The notes beneath the pieces are model-generated. The model was not told where the DNA came from. It saw only the letters and a program-made list of their open reading frames with translations, and did no database searches. Source: Paenibacillus sp. Root52 (GTDB lineage Bacteria > Bacillota > Bacilli > Paenibacillales > Paenibacillaceae). From it: a stretch of DNA of 64,000 nt. Shown here one piece after another: positions 55,566 to 64,000 of this stretch. The position numbers were made by a program, and so were the translations under genes. The stretch's first letter is position 1. Each line of letters opens with the position of its first letter. The stretch lies in the NCBI RefSeq assembly GCF_001426865.1, contig NZ_LMFO01000004.1:62001-126000 (forward strand), given 5' to 3'.

Positions 55566-56288
55566 TTAGAGCGTAACCCAACCATATTTGATCGAGTTGA
55601 TAACAGCCTGTGTGCGGTCATCCACTTCCATCTTCTGCAGAATGCTGCTGACATGGTTTTTAACGGTTTTTTCACTGATGAACAAGAATTCACCAATCAT
55701 TTTATTGCTCTTACCTTCGGCCATCAAACGCAGTACTTCAGCCTCACGACGAGTCAATGGGTTATTATCGCCAGCGACAAACTTCACGCCTGCCTCTTTG
55801 GAAGTTCCCTCACTCATCGCACCTGTTTCATTCAGATACGTCATACGACGCAATTGCATAATCAATTTCCCTGTTACTTTAGGGTGGATAAATGCATGTC
55901 CCTCATGAACAGAACGAATCGCATTAATTAGAGACTCTGCCTCCATATCCTTCAGCAGGTATCCATTAGCCCCTTTACGAAGCGTTTCAAATACATAACT
56001 CTCATCATCATGGATCGACAAAATAATAACTTTGACATCCGGGAACAGCTCACGCAATTTCTCTGTTGCTTCAACCCCGTTCTCGATTGGCATGTTGATG
56101 TCCATCAAGACGATGTCTGGTTTCTCCTGATTGCAGAATTCGAGCACTTGAATCCCATCGCCACATTCCCCGATGACCTCAATGTCGTCCTCCATATTCA
56201 AAATGCGTTTAAGCCCTTCACGGAACAGCTGATGATCATCAGCCAAAAGAACTTTAATTGATGTTTTACCAGTATCACGGTTTTCCAT
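55566..56288 (-). CDS. degU: Two-component response regulator DegU
   Basis: The product is 240 residues. The receiver domain (about 12-130) has the phospho-acceptor Asp63 in VLMDINMP and an acidic pair ADDH. The C-terminal LuxR-type helix-turn-helix (about 170-238) includes LTRREAEVLRLMAEGKSNKM. DegU controls exoenzymes, motility and biofilm genes in Bacillus. AAAGGAG precedes the ATG. It follows degS by 4 bp. Confidence 0.95.
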   Translation of the reverse strand: MENRDTGKTSIKVLLADDHQLFREGLKRILNMEDDIEVIGECGDGIQVLEFCNQEKPDIVLMDINMPIENGVEATEKLRELFPDVKVIILSIHDDESYVFETLRKGANGYLLKDMEAESLINAIRSVHEGHAFIHPKVTGKLIMQLRRMTYLNETGAMSEGTSKEAGVKFVAGDNNPLTRREAEVLRLMAEGKSNKMIGEFLFISEKTVKNHVSSILQKMEVDDRTQAVINSIKYGWVTL

Positions 56289-56292
56289 CCTG

Positions 56293-57453
56293 CTACTCCT
56301 TTCCCTTATCCACGTTTGTCGGGATATGAATCACGATTTTGGTTCCTTGATTTTCGCCCGATTCGATCTCTATTCTTCCTTCTAACAGTTCAACCCGCTC
56401 TCTCATCCCAATCAGACCGAAGTGGGTATGATCCTTGCTTTTCTTCGCAAGAAGCTCCGGTTTGAATCCAAGCCCATTGTCCTGAACGACAATTTTGACG
56501 AGCTGAGCCTGGTATGTAATTTCCACTACAACATAAGTGGGATAAGCATGCTTGGCCGCATTGGACAGTCCCTCCTGCACGAGACGATAGATCGCAGCCT
56601 CCATAGCAGAAGATAAGCGGTGTTCCTTGCCTCTGGTTTCAAAAAGCGACCGGATTTTTGTTTTTACTTCAAAATCCTGCACGTACTTGCGAAGCGTTGG
56701 AATTAATCCCAGGTCATCCAGTGCCATTGGACGCAGATTGAAGATTACTTTTCTCATTTCTTCAAGACTGGAACGAACCTGGCCCTTCAAATCTACTATT
56801 TCGGCTTGGACCATCTTAAAATCCTGCTTAATGAGCATTCTTTCTACAATTTCCGTCCTAAGCACTAGATTAGCAAGCATCTGCGCAGGCCCGTCATGAA
56901 TCTCACGTGCAATACGTTTCCGCTCTTCTTCCTGGGCCAAAATTATTTTCAAACCAATCATTTGTCGATTTTTAGCATTTTCAATGATCCGGGTCACTTG
57001 ACCCAATTCACCTGACAGGTACTCGAGTACAACACCCATTTGCGAACCGATGGTCTCGGCACGCTCTACGGAAGCTTCCACATTTTTGGCACGCTTCTGC
57101 AGATCATCCCGACGGGCTTTGAGATACATTTCCTTCTCACGATAAATCATCAGATCCAGCTGCAACTGTGTCGCTTTCTCATACGCCTGCTTGATATCAT
57201 GCTCGGAATAGCGGACGAAGTCACGACTCACCTCGGTAAGCCGAATCCGGGAGCGGCGGTAATTCAGCTCCAATTGATCTACTTTCTCGATCGTTTCCGC
57301 CGCCTCCTTCAGAACAGACTTCAGCTCTTCATTGAGGGTCTTGAGCTCGTCGCGCGTCGAGTCCATGATTTCGAACATTTGATATTTGCTGTTTTCCATG
57401 ACTTGTATGGCGTTTTTTATGACGCGGTCTATGGCATCGGCTTGTAAATCCAC
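56293..57453 (-). CDS. degS: Sensor histidine kinase DegS
   Basis: The product is 386 residues, a cytoplasmic kinase without membrane segments. A long N-terminal coiled coil (about 30-175; the DegS sensor domain) leads to the HisKA_3 phospho-acceptor His186 in REIHDGPAQ. The ATPase domain has VVQDNGLGF and GLIGMRERVELLEG. The start is GTG after TGGAG. It is cotranscribed with degU, and comFA lies further downstream, as in Bacillus subtilis. Confidence 0.95.
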   Translation of the reverse strand: MDLQADAIDRVIKNAIQVMENSKYQMFEIMDSTRDELKTLNEELKSVLKEAAETIEKVDQLELNYRRSRIRLTEVSRDFVRYSEHDIKQAYEKATQLQLDLMIYREKEMYLKARRDDLQKRAKNVEASVERAETIGSQMGVVLEYLSGELGQVTRIIENAKNRQMIGLKIILAQEEERKRIAREIHDGPAQMLANLVLRTEIVERMLIKQDFKMVQAEIVDLKGQVRSSLEEMRKVIFNLRPMALDDLGLIPTLRKYVQDFEVKTKIRSLFETRGKEHRLSSAMEAAIYRLVQEGLSNAAKHAYPTYVVVEITYQAQLVKIVVQDNGLGFKPELLAKKSKDHTHFGLIGMRERVELLEGRIEIESGENQGTKIVIHIPTNVDKGKE

Positions 57454-57500
57454 GTTTGTTCGACTCCATTTCTATCGTTTCCGGTATATATCATACCATA

Positions 57501-60224
57501 TCACGATGAGATGGTAACGGTCTTCGTTTTCTGTTCCCATTTTACAGTCAATCCAAGTTGCTCAGAAACGAGACGAAGAGGGACTAAAGTCCTACCTCCT
57601 GATACATACGGAGCTACAGTTGCGCTCTGTCTTTTACCATTAATAATGAATTCTTTCTGACCAACCACCAGATCAATCAACTTTCCACCACGCAAAACGG
57701 TAATACGTTGATTTTTGCTATCCCAGCTCGCCTGTCCACCAAATGCATCCAATACATGCTTAATTGGCACATACGTAGTTCCATTTTTCAATACAGGTGC
57801 TGCATCGATCGCTTTCTTCGTTCCGTTAACGGTCATCGACTTCTGTCCAAGCACTAGGGAAGCTGTACCTGTCGGCAGTCCAACCTCGCTTGATTTAGAT
57901 GGCATTGTGAAGGCAATATTGTCAAAAGCAACCTTACCTGTCATCGCACGCTCGTCTTGACCTTCTTCCACATTAACCACGTACACTCGCTTCAGCTTCG
58001 CTGGATAAGCAATGTTCAGACCGTTCAGATCAACATTCACTTTCTTCCAACCTGTCCAATCAATTGCCTTCGCAAGATCAGCGTAGACGGTTTTGCCATT
58101 CGCATCGGTGAACTCTGCACGGAGCCAGTTCAAGCTCTTATCACCCATCACATCTAGGGACATGGAGGTTGCCGCCGCAGATAATTCTCTACCAACTGTA
58201 CCGTTTAGTTGTGCATAAGCATACATTTTACCTGTTCCTGCGGTCATATCATAGCCCAGTTCAAGCACCTTGGAACCTGACTTCTCGCCTGTTCCACTTA
58301 CAACGGTTGCTGAACCAGTCACACCTGCTGCATTCGTAGTGAAGTTAATTGGATAATTCACGTTCTCAAAATTCTCCCACATCGTCTCACTCGCAGCAGC
58401 AGAGAGAACTACAACTGTGCTATAGCCATCATAACGACCGATCGCATAACCTACCTGTGCCCCCGAATTGACCGAAGATACCGTCAACTGATCTCCTGCT
58501 ACCTTACCTTTGAATCCAATAAATTCCCAAGTTAGTGAATCTGCTGGAACCGTAACGCTCTGTCCATCTTTCGTCTGTGCAGTAACCGGGATAGATATCG
58601 TTGATCCTGCTTTCAGAGAGCCAAGCCCTGATCCTGCCTTCAGGGAAGACAATTCGTTTCCACCAAGTACGGTAACTTTAATGGAAGAGGAAGCGCCGTT
58701 GCTTGATGCGGTCAACGTAGCCGACCCTGGCTTCACGCCTTTGATCACACCATTACTCACATTAACAATGCCATTGTTGCTCGACTTCCATGAGAAGTTA
58801 AGATCCCCTGTTGCGATAGGATTGTAGTACGTGTCATAACCTTTGGACGTATACGTTCCCTGCTGACCAACTAGCAATGTTTTGCTACCGCTAATCGCGA
58901 AGCCTTTCAGTTTACCTTCTGGAGCCGTGGAGAATACTCCCAGTGTATTAACGACCTGGCGTTGCTCCGTACCATACTCTGTGTTGAAGGTAAGACCTGC
59001 AGACTGCTCTCCTAATGGACGGGTTACCATCGTGGTCGATCCACCGCCGTCCAGATTCATGCCTTTCCATACGCCGACACTGGTCATGAAGGATTGCAAT
59101 TCGTTTAGCGACATACCGCTACTGTTACTATTTTTCTCTGCAGCAATAATGTATACATAACGACCATCCTGGGAGTATCCCACCGCTGTTCTTGCACGAA
59201 CACCACCGATACCGGATGAGGCAATATTACGTGAAAATGCTGCCGCTTTGCCCCCATTCACCAGAATGGTGTGTCCGCCAATCATCATATCCAGATTACT
59301 TGGATCAACGGTTTGCCCTGTCGTTTTGGCTTTTAACTTATAATCCGCCGTCAGTGGCTGACCGACAGACAGATGACTCATAATCCACGTTGCCGCCGTT
59401 CCATGAGCACGCAAAATGTACCCATCTGCTGGTACCTTCATGTTCAGTGCTTTTTTATCGGATATTTGGGTGATCACACCATTCTGTACAAGCACCTCAG
59501 TTGGTGTGGTGGAAGGGTCATTTGGACGTTTATCTGATATCCAGGCTGGTGTATAAATATACATAGAGTTCGCATGACTGTATTTCACCGCACCGGATTC
59601 AACTGTATAATCCTCTTTATTTATCCCACGCAAAGCGAAGGTTGAACCATCACTTGCCTTGACCGAGCCATCAAAAGAATATTCATCAATCATCGGCTTG
59701 CCATCTTTGGTTACCGTGAGAGCATACATGCCTGACAGTTCAGAAGGTGTAGAGATCAGAACGCCATCAGATACTTGTCCACCAATGGGCGCCAGCTCGC
59801 CTGATACGTTGAAATAATCGCCATTTACCGCGGCAACTGCTTCGTTTTCCTTCGCCATGCCACCTGTGCTCTGTTTCGTGTTCAGCGTACCGCCTTTACC
59901 TGTCATCACATCTAGCTTCACATACGGATTCTGTAGATCCACTTGGATAACGTCGGCCAGGACATTCACCTTAGAGCCTGAGCGTGTTGTTGTATATCTG
60001 TATTTCATTAGCTTCGCACCGGAAGTGAGAATCTCCTCACCCAGCTTCGTTGTATTTGTAGATGCCGCTGCAGCCACAGATTGCCATGAGGTTCCAGACA
60101 AGACTTGTTGTCCTACATCCATAACCGGTGCAATCCAGATTACGCCTGCCAGCGTCACGATCATCCATTTCTTCGCCTTACTACCCTTAACGTCTACCAG
60201 CTGTTTCTCGCGTTTCCCCAGCAT
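57501..60224 (-). CDS. Secreted phosphodiester glycosidase (NAGPA) protein with Big2 and copper-amine-oxidase-like domains
   Basis: The product is 907 residues. A signal peptide (basic start, hydrophobic about 19-33) targets it outside the cell. An NAGPA domain (about 85-435), marked by AVAAVNGDYFN, LMMIGGHTILVNGGK-like and MNLDGGGSTTMV, would hydrolyse phosphodiester-linked sugars, possibly of teichoic or exopolysaccharide type. A Big2-like Ig domain (about 450-520), a sugar-binding-like beta domain (about 620-775) and a C-terminal copper-amine-oxidase N-terminal-type domain pair (about 800-907; GTTYVPIKHVLDAFGGQASW) follow. The last type is a common surface stalk in Paenibacillus. It stands alone. 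Confidence 0.85.
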   Translation of the reverse strand: MLGKREKQLVDVKGSKAKKWMIVTLAGVIWIAPVMDVGQQVLSGTSWQSVAAAASTNTTKLGEEILTSGAKLMKYRYTTTRSGSKVNVLADVIQVDLQNPYVKLDVMTGKGGTLNTKQSTGGMAKENEAVAAVNGDYFNVSGELAPIGGQVSDGVLISTPSELSGMYALTVTKDGKPMIDEYSFDGSVKASDGSTFALRGINKEDYTVESGAVKYSHANSMYIYTPAWISDKRPNDPSTTPTEVLVQNGVITQISDKKALNMKVPADGYILRAHGTAATWIMSHLSVGQPLTADYKLKAKTTGQTVDPSNLDMMIGGHTILVNGGKAAAFSRNIASSGIGGVRARTAVGYSQDGRYVYIIAAEKNSNSSGMSLNELQSFMTSVGVWKGMNLDGGGSTTMVTRPLGEQSAGLTFNTEYGTEQRQVVNTLGVFSTAPEGKLKGFAISGSKTLLVGQQGTYTSKGYDTYYNPIATGDLNFSWKSSNNGIVNVSNGVIKGVKPGSATLTASSNGASSSIKVTVLGGNELSSLKAGSGLGSLKAGSTISIPVTAQTKDGQSVTVPADSLTWEFIGFKGKVAGDQLTVSSVNSGAQVGYAIGRYDGYSTVVVLSAAASETMWENFENVNYPINFTTNAAGVTGSATVVSGTGEKSGSKVLELGYDMTAGTGKMYAYAQLNGTVGRELSAAATSMSLDVMGDKSLNWLRAEFTDANGKTVYADLAKAIDWTGWKKVNVDLNGLNIAYPAKLKRVYVVNVEEGQDERAMTGKVAFDNIAFTMPSKSSEVGLPTGTASLVLGQKSMTVNGTKKAIDAAPVLKNGTTYVPIKHVLDAFGGQASWDSKNQRITVLRGGKLIDLVVGQKEFIINGKRQSATVAPYVSGGRTLVPLRLVSEQLGLTVKWEQKTKTVTISS

Positions 60225-60384
60225 GTTCGAAACGTCTCTCCCATCTTGTATATCAATCTTAGAGATTACACCTCTCTACCAAAATGCAGAAAAAGGCTAG
60301 ATCTCTAGCATACTCTTCTATTAATAGACTTCTATTTTAGGAAAAAGTTACGCCCATCACCAAGATTGAGGGTTATATTGGAAT
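60225..60384. other. Intergenic leader region of the NAGPA gene
   Basis: No gene recognised; it presumably carries the promoter of the NAGPA gene. Confidence 0.3.
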
Positions 60385-60424
60385 TCAAAAAAGCTGCCGC
60401 CTGTGAATTACAGACAGCAGCTTC
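60385..60424 (-). terminator. Terminator after the gene remnant
   Basis: AAGCTGC-TGTCTGT / ACAG-GCGGCAGCTT hairpin followed by six T residues on the minus strand. Confidence 0.7.
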
Positions 60425-60584
60425 AACGAATTGCTTAGATTTCTTTTAGAATGTACTTTATAAAGGGTACAAATGAAAAATACATCTCTACCGTTAGCAA
60501 AGAAGGTTAAGCCTAAAATTACCTAGATACATAATCTCTTATTTAGAATACTATTTTTCCTACTATATTCTAAACACCACAAAC

Positions 60585-60836
60585 CTATTCTCCATTTTCT
60601 AGGTTAGCATTGAAATTCTTAAGTGCCTCTAAATATTGATTGATATTTTGCATACCGAACGCTTCTTTGCTGGGATCCGCAACAGAGAGGATCTTTAACC
60701 AATGTATCCTTCTCGGCATAGCTTTTTATTGCATTCATAATGTTATCTAGAATAATTTCATTGACAGTAATATCAGGTTGGGAAGAAGAGATATAAGCTG
60801 ATCCACATACTGAAATCCCCCCTTCAAGTAGACTCT
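60585..60836 (-). pseudogene. Frameshifted remnant of an unidentified small gene
   Basis: A coding-like segment reads GGISVCGSAYISSSQPDITV then MNAIKSYAEKDTLVKDPL. After a shift near 60690 it continues in another frame as ADPSKEAFGMQNINQYLEAL and ends LKNFNANLENGE before a TAG at 60585-60587. Neither frame alone is long, and the 5' end is closed by a stop near 60838, so it looks like a decayed 3' part of a gene. I do not recognise the family. A terminator follows about 160 bp later. Confidence 0.45.
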
Positions 60837-60937
60837 AATGTGCTTTTTACACACTGTCGACTTAAAGGGGTATTATCAAGTTCATCTCATAAAATATTTC
60901 CTATCTCTAGATTAATCTTTATAGTTGACCACTAAAC

Positions 60938-61426
60938 TTAAATTATCTGAATAGGACGCCCCCAAATATCCAAGTAAAAAGTAATCTCGGAACTTAAGTT
61001 TACTTTCCTCCAGTCCGATTTATCTATTAAGAAGCTCTCTTTCCCAATTTCAGGTGATTCTACGGAGATATAAAAATTCTCATCTTCCTCAAATTTATTA
61101 GTTATTACTCCTGACAAAGGATCTCTTGTTAGTTCATTATTTATTGAAACGATGTAGAGATGCTTCCCTCTATTTAGATATTGATACGTTATTGCATCAC
61201 CTTCCTTTAAATCAACGCATGATGGGCTTTCAAATCGTTCTGTTTGAGTACTCTCGATAGATTTTTGGGGATTATTGACGGTAACTTCACATATATTACC
61301 ATTAAGTTCAACTGATTTTACATGCCTGCTGGTTTGCACAGGAATTGGATCTTTTGTGAAGAAGAAAATAACAATCATTGCCATAATAACTGATAAAAGC
61401 ACTACTAAAAGCACTCCTTTTTTCAA
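60938..61426 (-). CDS. Unidentified membrane-anchored protein
   Basis: The product is 162 residues from a TTG with GGAGGGAG seven bases upstream. The N-terminal segment MKKGVLLVVLLSVIMAMIV is a membrane anchor or signal. The rest is beta-rich and acidic, with two Cys (about 50 and 71). It lies 28 bp after the gene at 61455 and is probably cotranscribed with it. No family is recognised. A partner or immunity protein for that gene product is one possibility. Confidence 0.6.
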   Translation of the reverse strand: MKKGVLLVVLLSVIMAMIVIFFFTKDPIPVQTSRHVKSVELNGNICEVTVNNPQKSIESTQTERFESPSCVDLKEGDAITYQYLNRGKHLYIVSINNELTRDPLSGVITNKFEEDENFYISVESPEIGKESFLIDKSDWRKVNLSSEITFYLDIWGRPIQII

Positions 61427-61454
61427 AAAAAAACTCCCTCCTTCTTATTTGACT

Positions 61455-62051
61455 TTAATAGTATGTTCTCCAACCTGTCCATGCAGTAGGTTTGCCCTCA
61501 TAAGTAACAATTACTGACTGCATAATATATCCTTTAGGGTTAGTCACATAAATCATTGTAGTAACTGTTCCTCTTTCAGAAACTTCGACATTGCCGAATA
61601 ACGATGCTACTAAATATATTGCATCTCCAGTGGGTGTTTTCGTCTCTCTTGAAGCCAAACTCATGAGTTGCGAAGCAATTTTCCCCATAATCGCATCTGT
61701 TTTACCTTTTGTGTACGTTGTTTCATCATAGATGCAACCTGTGCAAAAATATTTAGAAGAATTTGCATAATAGACTATATTACTTTTTGGATTTACCATT
61801 ACTTTCATATCTCTTGAAGTCTCATGTTGTAAAACAAATGTATTTAGTATAGGGTCACTTTGCTTTAAAAGTCCCTGCATACCTTTATTGCTGTTTCTTA
61901 TCGCTTTTGCTTGATTTGCAGCTTGGTTTCGCTTGTTGTGTGCGTGAACCCACATTGATGAATTGTCTTTGGATCCTTTAAAAATCCCATCCCAGTAAAC
62001 CCAATCTGCTTTTAAGGAATTTAACTTCCAGTTAATGTCGAAAACATCCAT
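61455..62051 (-). CDS. Unidentified protein, probably 5'-truncated or frameshifted
   Basis: The product is 198 residues as drawn (MDVFDINWKLNSLKADWVYW...). The ATG at 62051 has no ribosome site. A better start is a GTG at 62092 with AGAGGA about 10 bases upstream, whose product MSLKKGFIEILL stops at once in another frame. A single shift after GFIE would join it to NIAVDMDVFDIN. The centre has a basic helical stretch (HAHNKRNQAANQAKAI) and a Cys pair (CTGC). The C-terminus ends EGKPTAWTGWRTYY. No family is recognised. It is followed closely by the membrane protein at 60938. Confidence 0.5.
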   Translation of the reverse strand: MDVFDINWKLNSLKADWVYWDGIFKGSKDNSSMWVHAHNKRNQAANQAKAIRNSNKGMQGLLKQSDPILNTFVLQHETSRDMKVMVNPKSNIVYYANSSKYFCTGCIYDETTYTKGKTDAIMGKIASQLMSLASRETKTPTGDAIYLVASLFGNVEVSERGTVTTMIYVTNPKGYIMQSVIVTYEGKPTAWTGWRTYY

Positions 62052-62092
62052 ATCTACAGCAATATTTCAATAAAACCTTTTTTTAAACTCAC

Positions 62093-62276
62093 GAAATCAA
62101 ATTCCTCTTTTTTTTGTAATATCAATCCATTTAATCCCTAAAAAGATACTCAAATGGCTTGTGAATAATTAATATCGGCATTGTCCTAATTTTAGGTAAT
62201 AGTAAGATAGTCCTTTTTTTATGGGATTATTATCCTTTTATAATTCAGATAACAAGAATTCATCATACATATAGTC
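62093..62276. other. AT-rich intergenic stretch
   Basis: No gene seen; it presumably holds the promoter of the two unidentified genes downstream on the minus strand. Confidence 0.3.
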
Positions 62277-62318
62277 AAAAAAAGAACACTTCAAGAAATG
62301 ACTTTCTTGAAGTGTCCC
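62277..62318 (-). terminator. Terminator of the SLH protein gene
   Basis: A 13-bp perfect stem ACACTTCAAGAAA/TTTCTTGAAGTGT with a 4-base loop, followed by seven T residues on the minus strand. Confidence 0.85.
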
Positions 62319-62388
62319 TATTAATTACTTACCTTTAACCCCAACTCTGGATGAGTAACATTGTTGTTAATACGTTAATCTATATCCT

Positions 62389-64000
62389 TTACAGATACCC
62401 TAACTTATCCAATACACGCTTCAACATCACTGCTGCTTGCGCACGGGTCGCATTGCCTTGGGGTTCGAATGTTCTCGATGTCATCCCTTGAATGATTCCC
62501 TCCTGCACCGCTTTGGCGACAGAATCCTTGGATTGGATTTTCTTGTTGTCATTGAACTTCGATAAGATGGACATCGATGAAGAGTTCAGCACCGTTTGCT
62601 TACCTCCGTAATTCAAAGCACGAACCATCATAATCGCCATCTGTTCACGAGTAATCGGACGGTCTGGCTTGAATGTTCCATCGGTATTACCTGTAATAAT
62701 TCCTGCTTCAGCAGCGGCACCGATATAGGCACTTGTGATACTTCCACTACGAACGTCAGGAAAACGACTTGCAGCGGTTGGTTCCCCGCTTAATCCTAGT
62801 CCTCTAGCAACTAATTCAGCGAACTCTGCACGTGAAATGTTCTCATTTGGACGGTAGTAGGAACCATTCGGTGCACTAATGATCCATTTAGCCGAAAGCT
62901 CCTTAATGACCTCACTTGCCCAGTGTGAAGCTGTATCCGGATAACTTACAACGTTATTAATCGGAACAATCGCCTGGTTGCCGTTCAGTTGTCCTTGGAT
63001 TACTACACCACTAGCAATATTTTTGAAGGAGCTAGGCACATTCGAAAGTTTAAACGTCACTGGATCAACAAAGGCAAATCCAGACGTTAAGCTAGGCGTG
63101 TTGGCAGCCAGCTGCATCGCCAATTGGCTTTTAACTTTTTGCTCTACACGCTGATCATTCGTTCCATTGTTAGCAAATACATAGACATCTGTAGAGTTAG
63201 CTAGCTTCTGCGCTCTTGCGCTTGCAATCAAACTTTCCATTGTCCCTGATGACGATACAGGAACCGTCTCTAATTGAACATAGAAGGATGGAGCGGCTGC
63301 TCCTGTGGCTGTGCTTGTGTTAATCGGTGTAATCACCGTAGAAGCACCAATCGTTCCCATGCTCCGGTTCATCGCTGCCAGATCTAGATTAGCTAGCGGC
63401 ACCGTCCAGAGACGATCACCATATTTCACACCAATCGAACCTGTACGATAGCTTACAGCCACCTGTGTCAGTGCATTCAATGGGAATCCAACAAACGCAG
63501 AGGACTCACTATCTGGGATTTCGAACACAATCGGTTGATTCAATTTCCCTGAAGCAGAAGCATATTCAAAGGACTGAATCAATTTCGTTCCATCCACATT
63601 GAACTGTCGCGTAGAGCGGTTAAAATGGGACATCGCAGGTACAGCAGAAGCTGTATTGTTGTTCATTACAAGTAACGGCTGACCATAGTTTGATGTATCC
63701 ATTTCCGTCACCCAAACCGGACGGCTTCCCGTCTGATTGTTATTGACGTTAGTATTGGTCGTCTGTTGCAATGCAAGCGGCCCGAACGCTGGTACAGTTA
63801 CACTAGATGCATCCCGAATTGGGACAGCTCCAGGTACATAACTTACCGTTCCCGTCTGTGCAGTTGTGGTTGATCCAGTCCCAATAGTAGACGTATCTAA
63901 TTTCAATGTCACCACCGAGCCAGAAGCTGTAGCCGATAATATCGTTGCAGTTGAACTATTCACTACGACACTGAACTGAGGCAATGTTAATGCCGCCTCT
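62389..64000 (-). CDS. S-layer homology (SLH) domain surface protein, C-terminal part
   Basis: The frame is still open at the right edge of the window, so the N-terminus (and signal peptide) is missing; about 537 residues are visible. The first 350 are Ser/Thr/Val-rich beta-type surface sequence. Three SLH repeats close the protein: VSYPDTASHWASEVIKELS, RFPDVRSGSITSAYIGAAAE and a third starting LSKFNDNKKIQSKDSVAKA. SLH triplets bind pyruvylated secondary cell-wall polymers, anchoring the protein at the cell surface. A TTG at 63984 should not be taken as its start. Confidence 0.88.
   Translation of the reverse strand, partial: EAALTLPQFSVVVNSSTATILSATASGSVVTLKLDTSTIGTGSTTTAQTGTVSYVPGAVPIRDASSVTVPAFGPLALQQTTNTNVNNNQTGSRPVWVTEMDTSNYGQPLLVMNNNTASAVPAMSHFNRSTRQFNVDGTKLIQSFEYASASGKLNQPIVFEIPDSESSAFVGFPLNALTQVAVSYRTGSIGVKYGDRLWTVPLANLDLAAMNRSMGTIGASTVITPINTSTATGAAAPSFYVQLETVPVSSSGTMESLIASARAQKLANSTDVYVFANNGTNDQRVEQKVKSQLAMQLAANTPSLTSGFAFVDPVTFKLSNVPSSFKNIASGVVIQGQLNGNQAIVPINNVVSYPDTASHWASEVIKELSAKWIISAPNGSYYRPNENISRAEFAELVARGLGLSGEPTAASRFPDVRSGSITSAYIGAAAEAGIITGNTDGTFKPDRPITREQMAIMMVRALNYGGKQTVLNSSSMSILSKFNDNKKIQSKDSVAKAVQEGIIQGMTSRTFEPQGNATRAQAAVMLKRVLDKLGYL

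Overview
The window looks like a chromosomal segment of a Paenibacillus-type Firmicute. The evidence is strong AGGAGG-like ribosome binding sites with frequent GTG/TTG starts, a degS-degU / comF / flagellin / hpf / secA / prfB gene order known from Bacillus, an S-layer-homology protein, copper-amine-oxidase-like stalk domains, and an Aim-like peptide quorum-sensing pair of the type described in Paenibacillus. No rRNA, tRNA or CRISPR array was seen. Coordinates use starts re-chosen from ribosome binding sites where these argue for it.

Layout. 1-1.0 kb: ftsX (cut by the window edge) and ftsE. 1.2-7.1 kb: a VanW/G5 surface protein, a DHA2 drug exporter, a bactofilin-like protein with its YhbD-type MerR-like regulator, and an esterase. 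7.2-18.5 kb: an allantoin/purine catabolism block with divergent pucR, then allantoate amidohydrolase, pucG, an NCS2 permease, an amidase, a FAH-fold enzyme, the NCS1 allantoin permease and allantoinase. 18.6-27.6 kb: the arginine biosynthesis cluster argC-J-B-D-F-G-H on the minus strand, with an ArgR-box-like site at its promoter. 28-36.8 kb: cardiolipin synthase, a YitT protein, prfB with its programmed frameshift, secA, hpf and a cold-shock gene. 36.8-39.45 kb: a small accessory island with a broken polymorphic-toxin gene, an intact immunity-like gene and a dead ISL3 transposase. 39.45-52.1 kb: the late flagellar/comF block fliT-S-D-flaG-hag-csrA-fliW-yviE-flgL-K-N-M-yvyF-comFC-comFA, all on the minus strand. 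52.2-54.4 kb: a RRNPP-type receptor whose 3' end overlaps a 33-codon signal-peptide ORF, plus a small secreted or membrane protein. 54.7-57.5 kb: a one-TM protein and degU-degS. 57.5-64 kb: an NAGPA-domain surface protein, two unrecognised genes and a remnant, and a partial SLH protein.

Most notable items: (1) an AloR/AloP-like quorum-sensing module at 52.3-53.8 kb, whose peptide gene is short, overlaps the receptor gene and would be missed by ordinary gene calling; (2) three same-orientation copies of a roughly 150-200 bp structured intergenic repeat with compensatory stem changes, each just after a stop codon (argG, argJ, secA); (3) a near-perfect CsrA hairpin in the flagellin leader next to csrA-fliW; (4) a duplicated terminator-like hairpin, with a covarying inner stem, after the quorum-sensing module and after its neighbour gene. 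The metabolic block between prfB and ftsEX appears to sit inside a neighbourhood that is compact in Bacillus subtilis.
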